Origin: Streptomyces sp. NBC_01476
GTDB taxonomy: Bacteria; Actinomycetota; Actinomycetes; Streptomycetales; Streptomycetaceae
Direction of reading: 5' to 3'
NCBI RefSeq assembly: GCF_036227265.1
Contig: NZ_CP109446.1
Location: forward strand, 1,525,501 to 1,589,500
DNA length: 64,000 nt
Within the stretch, counting starts at the first letter, position 1; each line of letters starts with the position of its first letter. Below, piece by piece: positions 48,501 to 54,819 of the stretch. The position numbers and the translations under genes were made by a program. The notes under the pieces are model-generated. The model had not been told where the DNA came from. It ran no database searches and saw nothing but the letters and a program-made list of their open reading frames with translations.

Positions 48501-51500
48501 GTCGGCTCCGGTAGCGCCGCGGTAGGCCGCGACGTCGCCGCTGACCACGTCGCTTCTGGCCCGATAGTGGGCGGCGACCGTGGCTTCGTCCAGCGGGTGC
48601 TGGTAGATGGCGACTTCGTCGATCTGTCCGGAGAAGTGGCTCAGATCGCCCGGAGAGCTGGGCCAGTTCTTCGCGTAGCCGACCCCGAGATAGGTGTGGC
48701 TGTTGGACTGGTGGTTGACCGCACCGGTGAAGATGCCCTGCTTGGCGCCGTCCAGGTAGAGCGTCTGGGTGGAGCCGGAGGCGGAGATCACCGCGTGGTG
48801 CCAGGTGTCGTCGGTCACGGTGGCGGCGGAGGCCAGCGGGGTCGCGGTCTGCCCGGCGACGTAGAACTTGCCGTGCAGCTTCCCGTCCGCACCCACATAC
48901 AGCACCGGCGTCCAGGAGCCGCTGGGAGTCGCGGGCGCGTCTTCGGCCTCAGTCGACTGGTCTCCGATGATCACGCCCGGTTTGGTCGTCTTGAACCACA
49001 GTTCCACGGTGTCGTCGGTTGCGCCGTGCAGGGCGTCGTCAGGCAGTTCGGCGTAGTCGGCACCGTCGAACTCAACGGCGGTGTCGTCCCCCGCGGAGAA
49101 CGCGCCTACCGCTCCCAGATCTACTCCGTCGCTGTACGCGCCGTCGGCACCGTCGGTGACTTCATTGCCCGCAACGGCCCCGGTACTCTCGCCGAGCCGC
49201 CAGTACCCGACCGGAATGGCCGCCTTCACCTCGTCCGCGTAGCCGACCGAACCGGTGGCGAAGTCGGGTGCGGAGATGTGCCAGGTGCCGCCGTTCTCGT
49301 CAGTGCTCTGCGTGACGCGGCTGTTGGCAGGGTCGTAAGCGATGGCGGCGTGCACCCGGCCCGATGGGAGCGTGATCCGGGACATCTGACCGGTGACGAC
49401 GCGCGCGGCGTAGTGGGCTGCGACAGTGGCGGCATCCAACGGGTGCTGGTAGACGGCCGCATCGTCCAGTTCACCGGTGAAGTGATTGACACCAGCCGCC
49501 GTGGCTCCCCAGCCGGGACTGGAGAAGCCCGCGCCCAAGTAGGTGTAGGACTGTTCCAGGTGATCGATCGGGCCGATGAGCGTGCCGACGGCCGCTCCGT
49601 CCAGATAGAGGGTCTGTGTGGTGCCGGCGCCCGAGAGCACCGCGTGGTGCCACACATCGTCCGTAACAGTCCGGGTGCTGGTGATGGGCGCGACCGCGCC
49701 TGTGTAGAACTCACCCCGTAGATGACCAGCGGTGTCCACCGTCAAGGTCGGAGTCCAGTTGTAGGGCTGGCCGTCATCGAGAGCGTGGTCCTGGAAGCCC
49801 ATCAACACGCCGGGCTGGCTGGTCTTGAACCACAACTCGACAGACAGGAACGTCGAGGTCCGTAGGGCGTCCGGCGGAAGTTCCACGACCGAGTCTGTGC
49901 CGTCGAAGCCCGCCGCGCCATCGGTGGTACCGGCGAGCGCACTCGGCTGGCCCAACTGGACATCTCGGTAGAGGGATTGGTTACTGCCGGTCTTGGACGG
50001 GGCTTCGCTGTCCGCCTCCGAGCCGTCGGTCTCGCCGAGCCGCCAGTAGGCGGTGGGGTTCGCGTCCAGGACCTCGCTGCGGTAGAGCGAGCCATCGGTG
50101 TAGTCGTAAGCGGTGCAAGCGGTGGTGGAATTTGGTGGGCAGACCGTGGTGAGGCGGTCCCCGGTGTAGGTGTAAGTCCAAGTCAGCGGAGGGTTGCCTG
50201 AGCTGACCGCGCCGGTGCTGACGGTATGGACGTGCATGCCCGACCAGGTGAAGGCGAGGGCCCGTCCGGAGGCCGCGTCGGTGGCGGCCGTCAGCTTGCC
50301 GGAAGTGTAGGTGAGGTTTTGGACACGTCCGGAGCCGTCCGCAACGGAAATGAGCAGGCCGGTGGTATCGAAGCGGTACGTGGACGCGGAGTGGTCACGC
50401 AGCGTCCACCCGGTGGAGTCGTGTGTGAGGCTGGCGGTGTCGCCCGCAGGCGAGGTGTAACTGCCGTCGGCGTTTTTGCCGTAACGCACCTGCGAACCGT
50501 CGGCCAGCGTGACCAGGACGGTGGAGGTCTGCGGCTCGTCGTGTACGCGCATGTCCCAGCGCGTGGCCCACCCCGAGCCGAACGCATTGCCGGTACGCGG
50601 GTCCTGCGAGTTGTAGGTGCGGGTCACCGAAAGCGCCGGGCCGATCGTTTTCACGGAGGCGTCGGTAGCAGCGGTGACGTAGTTGCCCGCACGGGACCCG
50701 AATTCGTGGCCGCCGTCCGCGGCTCCGAGGTGGCTGGTGATCGCGGGTTGGGGCACCTCGGTGGTGAAGAAGGCCGGACCGGGCCGGGCGGATGTCGCAC
50801 TGCCGTCGTACGCGTACCCGTACCAGGCGTACTGCTTCGCCCAGGTGAGCCACCCGACCGGCACTGCCCACTGCTTCGCGGAACTACGGCTGCCAGTACG
50901 GCAGTTGACGCGCGCGTTCGTGCCCGAGACCTCGCACACCTCGAAACTGTACTGCAGCGTGCCGGACGGATAGCGGTCGGTGTCCTTACCGTTGGCCCAT
51001 AGCGTGGGGGTCAGCGAGTCCAGCACTACACCGCTGGCCGGAGACTCGGCCGTGAGTTGCGGGGGCACGTTTACGGAGGAGAAGCGGATGCTCGGTCCGG
51101 GGACACCGGCAGCCGTGAAGGTACTGACGCTGGCTTCGTCCATGGTCCACTGCAAGGTGTAGGTGGCGGGGGCCAGCGGATGGATGGCTGCGGTCACCGT
51201 CACCGACTCGCCCGGAGAGATGTCGCTGGGCATCTTGGTGTAGGCGATCTGCGAAAGGTCGGTCATGGGTGTGCCGTTGGCATCGAACAGGTTGTAGCGC
51301 AGTTGATAGCGGCCGTTGGCGGGCCAGGTCTCCTGGCCCTGGTTGGTGACCGTAACCTTCATCGAGCCAGCGGCGGTGGCGGTCACCGGGGTCACCCAGT
51401 CGCCGAGTTTGTAGGCGGCCCCATACTTGGTCCAGGTGACATCGAGCCGAGGCTTCCCGTTCGGGTAGTCGTCGGAACCGAACTGCTTCCACGCCTTGGT

Positions 51501-53117
51501 GTCACTGGTGGACGCCTTCACCGCCAGGCCGTAGTTCTTCTTCCGTCCGTGGGTCCAGTCATCCACCAACTGACGCCCGGCGGAGCCCAGTTTCATCGTC
51601 TCCCAGGCAGCACCACAGGACCACGTGGTGGTGCCTTCGGGACGCCAGCCGTGAGCGAAGCTCTTCGACGCAAGCGAAGCGCCCGTGGCCGGGCCCGGGT
51701 ACGTCTTGGTGTTCGCCTCCGACCAGTTGGACGTGATCGGGCTGATGGTCACCGGGCGTGCCGTGCAGGACTCCGACCACGTGTTGTACAAGTTCAGATT
51801 CGCGTTGAGGACCCAGGCGTTCTTCAGCGAAGACTCAACGCCATCGAACCGCAGGAAGGCCGCCGCCTTGTGACCGCCGGCGTCGTACGTACCGGTCTTG
51901 AGCACCGTGTCGGTGGAGAAACCAGTGTTGTACGGGGACTCCACATACGTGCCGGAGGTGGCGTTCACGGACTTCACCACCGATGGGTCAACCTTCACCG
52001 GGAAAACCCGGTCAGGAGAGTTCAGCCAGTCCTGATCGAGGTCGACGTTGAGGACCTGCCGCCCGTTCTCAGTGGTCAGGCTGTAATGGACACCCGTGGA
52101 TATCGCGCCCTGGTTGGCGTTGGACGGCATGGAGTCCTCCATCCACCCCGCCGGTATGCGCGCCTCCTCGGCTCCGCCGATGTCCGTCAGAACCACAGAA
52201 CCGTTGGGGTCGAGTGCCGCCGTCAGTCCGTCCAGGTAGAGCGGAAAGCTCCAATGCGTCGGCGCCTCAGCGGAGTTGAGGGTGATCGTTTCCTTGACCG
52301 AATCATTCCCAGCCAAGAATGCCATGTCGGCGTCGGGACGGACTGCCGGGTAGTCGATCTCGTCCTCATTGGTGACGCCCGCCGCATGAGCGGCACCGTC
52401 CACGCCGAAGCCGACGGACCGTCCGCCCTCCAGCGTCATGTCGACCACTGGCGCTTCGTCCGCATATCCGGAGAACGCCAAGCCGGTCTCCGTGGCGGCG
52501 GTGGTGTAGCCGGCGTCGTCCGATCCGTCCATCGTGGAGATGCCTGACGGACGTACGAGCCTGGTGTCGATCGGCGTCCAACTTCCGCCGTCAGCGGACT
52601 TGAAGTTGACGGGCTCGTCGTAATATTGGGTCGTGTACGTGCCGTCCGGATTTTGAAACGTCCGCGACTGGCTCTGGCGCTTCCCCGCTATTTCCCTGCT
52701 CGCCTGGGCATCAAATCCCTGGATGCGAACAGTCGGTGAAGGCACCTGGGCGGCGGAGACCGGAACTGGCAGCGTGCCAGGACCGGGAGTGACGGTACTA
52801 CTGCCGGTCGGAAGGCCCGCGTCCAAAGGTAGTTCGCCAGGAGCCGTGAGCGCGCCCTCCCGGCCGCCGGAAGCGCTCGCATCCGTCAGTCCGGCTCCCA
52901 CCGTGTGACCGCGCCCGGAAGCCGAACCCCATTGCTGCCCCGGCGCCGAACCATCGAGCGGCGAAGCCGGATTCCATTGCCCCGCAACCGCGGCGGCGCC
53001 CTGTGTACCAGCGACGAGCATCACGGCAAACGACATGCCGACAAAAAGCGAACGCGCTGCACGCACGCAGATCCCCCCCGGGACTGACGACTCTTGACGA
53101 TGATCACTCAAGGACAT
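42534..53117 (-). CDS. Giant secreted RHS/YD-repeat polymorphic toxin with LamG domains and nuclease tip
   Basis: A 3527-residue toxin. Order: N-terminal secretion signal (hydrophobic stretch about residues 24-46), DNRLRE-like domain (about 385-565), three LamG/concanavalin-like modules (about 1020-1240, 1300-1520 and 1540-1760), long arrays of YD repeats that should build the RHS cocoon, the RHS core motif (RWYQPGTGTFTARDS, then NRYTYGNADPLDGTDPTGHG, about 3090-3135), a Gly/Pro-rich linker and the toxin tip. The tip has GNGHLAPAAIGGDG and DLRNLVAQYKNTN (His about 3425), the pattern of non-specific DNA/RNA endonucleases of the Endonuclea_NS_2 type. It probably acts against competitors in contact or after secretion. 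Start may be ATG 53117 or GTG 53066, the latter directly before the basic signal region. The immunity gene follows at once. Confidence 0.92.
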   Translation of the reverse strand: MSLSDHRQESSVPGGICVRAARSLFVGMSFAVMLVAGTQGAAAVAGQWNPASPLDGSAPGQQWGSASGRGHTVGAGLTDASASGGREGALTAPGELPLDAGLPTGSSTVTPGPGTLPVPVSAAQVPSPTVRIQGFDAQASREIAGKRQSQSRTFQNPDGTYTTQYYDEPVNFKSADGGSWTPIDTRLVRPSGISTMDGSDDAGYTTAATETGLAFSGYADEAPVVDMTLEGGRSVGFGVDGAAHAAGVTNEDEIDYPAVRPDADMAFLAGNDSVKETITLNSAEAPTHWSFPLYLDGLTAALDPNGSVVLTDIGGAEEARIPAGWMEDSMPSNANQGAISTGVHYSLTTENGRQVLNVDLDQDWLNSPDRVFPVKVDPSVVKSVNATSGTYVESPYNTGFSTDTVLKTGTYDAGGHKAAAFLRFDGVESSLKNAWVLNANLNLYNTWSESCTARPVTISPITSNWSEANTKTYPGPATGASLASKSFAHGWRPEGTTTWSCGAAWETMKLGSAGRQLVDDWTHGRKKNYGLAVKASTSDTKAWKQFGSDDYPNGKPRLDVTWTKYGAAYKLGDWVTPVTATAAGSMKVTVTNQGQETWPANGRYQLRYNLFDANGTPMTDLSQIAYTKMPSDISPGESVTVTAAIHPLAPATYTLQWTMDEASVSTFTAAGVPGPSIRFSSVNVPPQLTAESPASGVVLDSLTPTLWANGKDTDRYPSGTLQYSFEVCEVSGTNARVNCRTGSRSSAKQWAVPVGWLTWAKQYAWYGYAYDGSATSARPGPAFFTTEVPQPAITSHLGAADGGHEFGSRAGNYVTAATDASVKTIGPALSVTRTYNSQDPRTGNAFGSGWATRWDMRVHDEPQTSTVLVTLADGSQVRYGKNADGSYTSPAGDTASLTHDSTGWTLRDHSASTYRFDTTGLLISVADGSGRVQNLTYTSGKLTAATDAASGRALAFTWSGMHVHTVSTGAVSSGNPPLTWTYTYTGDRLTTVCPPNSTTACTAYDYTDGSLYRSEVLDANPTAYWRLGETDGSEADSEAPSKTGSNQSLYRDVQLGQPSALAGTTDGAAGFDGTDSVVELPPDALRTSTFLSVELWFKTSQPGVLMGFQDHALDDGQPYNWTPTLTVDTAGHLRGEFYTGAVAPITSTRTVTDDVWHHAVLSGAGTTQTLYLDGAAVGTLIGPIDHLEQSYTYLGAGFSSPGWGATAAGVNHFTGELDDAAVYQHPLDAATVAAHYAARVVTGQMSRITLPSGRVHAAIAYDPANSRVTQSTDENGGTWHISAPDFATGSVGYADEVKAAIPVGYWRLGESTGAVAGNEVTDGADGAYSDGVDLGAVGAFSAGDDTAVEFDGADYAELPDDALHGATDDTVELWFKTTKPGVIIGDQSTEAEDAPATPSGSWTPVLYVGADGKLHGKFYVAGQTATPLASAATVTDDTWHHAVISASGSTQTLYLDGAKQGIFTGAVNHQSNSHTYLGVGYAKNWPSSPGDLSHFSGQIDEVAIYQHPLDEATVAAHYRARSDVVSGDVAAYRGATGADAPGGYWSLDEADGTTAASDVAVNDGDGTYSHTTLGTTGAFGPGDGSAAQLAGNGYVEVPGTIMHASTDLAVEMWFKTSGPGVLVGDQQNPIAAASATPSGSWTPVLYVGADGKLHGKFYVAGQTATPLASAASVTDGRWHHAVISASGTVQTLYLDGDAQGTFTGAVDHQANTHTYIGAGFAKLWPSAPADISYFTGQIDEVAIYPHALTAGQVQAHYSAATESSTSALTAAVSVTDPEGHTTSTSYDMLHGQRTVSATTATGGVSTYGYDTGGFLHTVMDPDGHATITGHDARGNVVSLTTCRDKNSCWTSFTDYYLNAVDPLDPRNDKPTATRDARSSSDRDNRYRTAFGYTATGLPTTSTLPDGRASSTAHTAGTEVAEGGGTEPQGLVATQTTPGGAVTSYAYFSNGDLAKVTSPSGLVTRYTYDGLGRKLTETQVSDTFPAGVTTAYGYDAMSNVISEAGPSVTNELTGVTHTSDITRVYDLDGNQLSETTADATGSDESRTVSWHYDEHGLNDSATDAAGKVTTYGHDLLGRPDTSTDPSGTTFTSSFTPNGQLAETVLKGWTGDPAGGDPHDLVLSSNAYDPAGRLASTTDAMGATTAYTYYDDGLQASVVSKQITQADGSKHDITQETDSYDGAGHLVEQTTGGGASTVVNAVDATGRVSHSVLDPDGLNRWTEFTYDGDDHVLRQKQDASGPSAQTSGPVPSPAIDASYVEDYTYDTAGNVVRTDMHEPGAESVVTSTYDQRGLPLTTVSPRGNVAGADPAAFTTHFRYDALGRPVQETDPSVKAESNGGPATDVNPTTLTGYNTFGEATDSRDPDGNVSRTDVDSLGQPVTVTLPGYTPPGGSPITAVAHAEYDDLGRLTAQIDPLGREVQYGYDQFGDRTFQSVPVPQESGLSGGHLTDQGTYTTYTPTGLPLTVTDPIGAKSQATYDELGRRLTASTVERYPVAATYTSRYTWDDAGRQTTSTTPSGLTTQADYDPAGEVTSTTEPGGAITHVAYNALGRQSVLTDPLGRETDTAYDFRGDLTDTSRSFGGTQLTSLHGDFDAEGNIVSARDAENGTVSYSYDAVGRTTGQSESVSATKSIATTFGYDANGNRTRLTDGRGNSTTYTYNSWNLPESTIEPATTAHPATADRTWTFAYDAAGQATKVTEPGGVTRLRGYDLMGDLTSETGTGAGADTSTRALSYDLDGRLTATGGSGFAAENTYTLDDRGQLLTATGTGGHSAYAYDSDGRMTSRQDASGTTTYGYDAAGRLNLTKDAVTGDWMSTTYYSDDQIHTQQYETPAGAVTSTRTYGYDNLGRLTTDTLTQPDGSITAGSTYGYDKNDRLTSKATIGLAGSAANTYGYDEAGRLTSWGQGSTTTAYTWDDAGNRTSAGGRTATFDERNEQLTDGSTAFGYDPRGNQVSTTTSGTTTSSGFDAFDRLLADGSATYSYDSLDRVTSSGGSAFTYDGGSNSPVTDGTYTYSHAPDGTVLAGTDGSNPQWELTDTHTDVVAGLDPAGTALTGSTAYDPFGTVTATTGATSSLGFQSGWTDPATGDVNMAARWYQPGTGTFTARDSAQLDPVPSVQANRYTYGNADPLDGTDPTGHGWKSLLLGSGISAIFGPPGEAAYWGSWLYMAGSDSIGVDGCERYGSCAAYEAAIHPVSQHDQFCDFHSWTAQCGGPGNNPYDGGGTSPHNGGGSGPHGGGGGNRPPSGGSGSGGHGGGTTTAPPRPPIDQNPNNGWNPLPAPTLAPAAAALVDATWTSGSAVTSTLTADEAFDLLTDEIFIPSVDPEFLPKPTDNPGGKNDGRKRADGTCDVGPGLSATGHVVYLPRERYYDSVEGQEECRATGAYGLIDNADITDRKKVSRVNTSRSIQPPGMAEIRNQNEIPGNGHLAPAAIGGDGKDLRNLVAQYKNTNEIYLNHGIEARLRNPIKQNKHVSFSVIPHYGNVNSGVPTTIEYNITVLEDGSNLHCVIKQQMGKPGGVTNGSIDCPRR
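48124..48217. repeat. 94-bp direct repeat inside RHS gene, copy 1
   Basis: Identical to 48841-48934. It encodes the same part of LamG modules 3 and 2. The flanks of the repeat are only similar, so identity over 94 bp suggests recent duplication or gene conversion. Confidence 0.9.
48841..48934. repeat. 94-bp direct repeat inside RHS gene, copy 2
   Basis: Second copy of the 94-bp sequence at 48124-48217, within LamG module 2; start-to-start distance 717 bp, a multiple of three. Confidence 0.9.
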
Positions 53118-53199
53118 TCACCAGATCAACACAGTAAAGAAAACGTAAAATCACTACCCCGTCGGCCGCACTGCCCGACCTTTTGCGACGGTCTGTCAG

Positions 53200-54010
53200 G
53201 TTATCCGATGGGCCTTTGCGGGTGGTGGAAAGACTGGGGCCTGGCTGTCGTCCCGGGTGAGCCCTCGGTTCCACAGGTCCGGAAGCCATTGTCCGCTCAT
53301 CGGGATGGGCTGATCCTGCTGACGAGTCCGGATTCGGCAGGACTTGCAGCCGGGCGAAGGCGCTGGTTTGTCGGACCTGGCCGTCCAGTGCGGCCGCCGG
53401 TGTCCAGGCCGGGGCCGGGATCTGCAGCACGGCGGTGGTCGACAGCGTTGGTGATGGCCATCGCGACCGAGTAGGACAGCCACAGGCCGTGCGCCGACAG
53501 CCAGTCGAAGAACTTGTGGGTGCCGCCAGTGGAGACCCGCGGCGAGACCAGGGGAAAGTCGGCGTGGATCAGTGCGCGCCAAGACCAGCACCCTGGCGAT
53601 ATCCACGACCACCCACCCGCTCGCGTTGGAGGCGCCGGCGCCGGGTAACCTCCAGACCTGCCAGCGGACTTCGGCTCTGTCCCGGCGGATCGCCGTCAGC
53701 GCGTGGGGGCCGAGCGTGCCCAGGGCCTCAACCAGGCGCGAGACAGTCGGATCGGAGGTCACGGCCCGAACACGGCGGGTTCGGCTCGCAGTACCGCCAC
53801 GTCCGACAGGCAGTCGCCTCCTGCGACACCGCCAGCACGAGGTCCAGCAGGACCTTGCCCGGTCGTACACGCCCCGAGGCTTCCGCTACAGGGCCAGCAC
53901 CGCCGGACTCTCCGGTCCAGACCGGTCTTTGCGGACGATCTCCGCCACCAGCACACCCCACTGGTCCGCCAGACCGCGACGCCCCCGTCGCCCTGGACGC
54001 GAACGGGGGG
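53200..54010 (-). pseudogene. Decayed IS1380-family transposase
   Basis: Pieces of an IS1380-type transposase appear in changing frames on the minus strand: GKVLLDLVLAVS, DCLSDVAVLRAEPAVFGP, SDPTVSRLVEALGTLGPHAL, IRRDRAEVRWQVWRLPGAGA, NASGWVVVDI, GGTHKFFDWLSAHGLWLSYS and IPAPAWTPAAALDGQVR. The order is right but several frameshifts and deletions intervene, so it is dead. Ends are approximate. It lies upstream of the RHS gene. Confidence 0.65.
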
Positions 54011-54206
54011 CAGGCGCTTTGTGAGAACACGACAAACTCCCGGACCGCACAGCATGAGCCCTGGCAGCAATCTTGCACGCTGCCTGCACGCATGGCCACC
54101 GGACGGCCACCGGGCCTAGCCTTCGGAGCGACAGCTAGAAGCCGGATATCGATAAACCACCAGGTCAGGGCACTGCGCCAGAAAAATGATCACCGTCGGC
54201 CAACCG

Positions 54207-54231
54207 GAGACCTACGCATTGCGATGCGTAG
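54207..54231. repeat. Partial tRNA-like repeat with hairpin
   Basis: GAGACCTACGCATT at 54207-54220 repeats the tRNA-Thr fragment at 54341-54354; together with following bases it forms a perfect 8-bp hairpin (54212-54219 with 54224-54231). It could be a degenerate att copy. Confidence 0.45.
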
Positions 54232-54279
54232 ACCACACGTGTCCGATTGGCTCGCATTCCAAGGTCAACCGAAACAAGA

Positions 54280-54309
54280 AACCCCAGGTCAGAGGCTTGA
54301 CCTGGGGTT
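54280..54309 (-). terminator. Rho-independent terminator behind the tRNA-Thr fragment
   Basis: 12-bp perfect stem (54280-54291 with 54298-54309), 6-nt loop, followed on the minus strand by a T-rich tail (TCTTGTTTC). It matches the expected end of a tRNA transcript. Confidence 0.85.
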
Positions 54310-54314
54310 CACTT

Positions 54315-54364
54315 TGGAGCCGCCTTCGGGATTCGAACCCGAGACCTACGCATTACGAGTGCGT
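54315..54364 (-). tRNA. 3' fragment of tRNA-Thr(CGT), not functional
   Basis: The minus strand reads an intact anticodon arm (ACGCA-CTCGTAA-TGCGT, anticodon CGT), variable region, T arm (TCGGG-TTCGAAT-CCCGA), acceptor 3' strand, discriminator T and encoded CCA. The D arm and the 5' acceptor strand are absent; upstream sequence is unrelated. Such 50-bp 3' halves are typical attachment sites of tRNA-targeting elements, so this is probably an att relic. Confidence 0.8.
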
Positions 54365-54414
54365 GAGGCGATGTCCGCATGCAGAGTCTCCCAGAGTCTG
54401 CTGGTCGTGAAGGG

Positions 54415-54504
54415 GTTCTTCCCGCGCAGGCGGTGGTGGTCCGACGCGCCGGTCCTGGTACGCCAGCACAGCGGCGGTGCTTCCCGCGCAGTCGGAGGGG
54501 GCCC
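54415..54504. CRISPR. Possible two-repeat CRISPR relic
   Basis: Two 28-nt segments, 54415-54442 and 54477-54504, agree at 23 of 28 positions around a CTTCCCGCGCAG core with a short hairpin, and start 62 bp apart. Repeat and spacer lengths and the base pattern resemble actinobacterial type I-E arrays. No cas gene and no third repeat are present, so it is at best a dead remnant. Confidence 0.3.
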
Positions 54505-54633
54505 GCGCAGATACGTCGGCGTCTCCCCCTGTAGGTGACAACGGGTAGACAAAACGAGCCGGTCCGTCGGACGCAATTCAGATGGCGGCTCAGCCTTGAC
54601 GTCGGCGACAAGAACTGACGCCTCGTCACAGAA

Positions 54634-54651
54634 GTCAGCATGAGGTCAGCA
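54634..54651. repeat. Right integrase arm-type repeats
   Basis: GTCAGCA at 54634-54640 and 54645-54651, 11 bp apart, within a tandem GTCAGCATSAG. Same heptamer, orientation and spacing as 37030-37047. Confidence 0.65.
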
Positions 54652-54819
54652 TCAGGTCTGGCACACCTGGATACAAACCATCACACCCGCGATTCGCCGA
54701 ACCGATCGGGCCACGCCCCAGTACACCTTCAGAATCGGGGTCGATGACGTCTCGATACCATCCCGGCACTGCCGTAGGTCGATGAGCCGTAATGGCTTCT
54801 CTGGTCACAAAAGCACAGG

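Noticed and set aside
46902..49721. Plus-strand open frame of 939 codons inside the RHS gene
   Set aside because: Antisense shadow of the highly repetitive GC-rich RHS gene; no start site or recognisable domain, and the minus-strand frame is continuous over 3527 codons.
54415..54504. Functional CRISPR array
   Set aside because: Only two diverged repeats and no cas genes; kept only as a possible relic.
53435..54538. Plus-strand open frame of 367 codons across the IS1380 and tRNA relics
   Set aside because: It runs antisense through transposase fragments, the tRNA fragment and the terminator; not a plausible gene.
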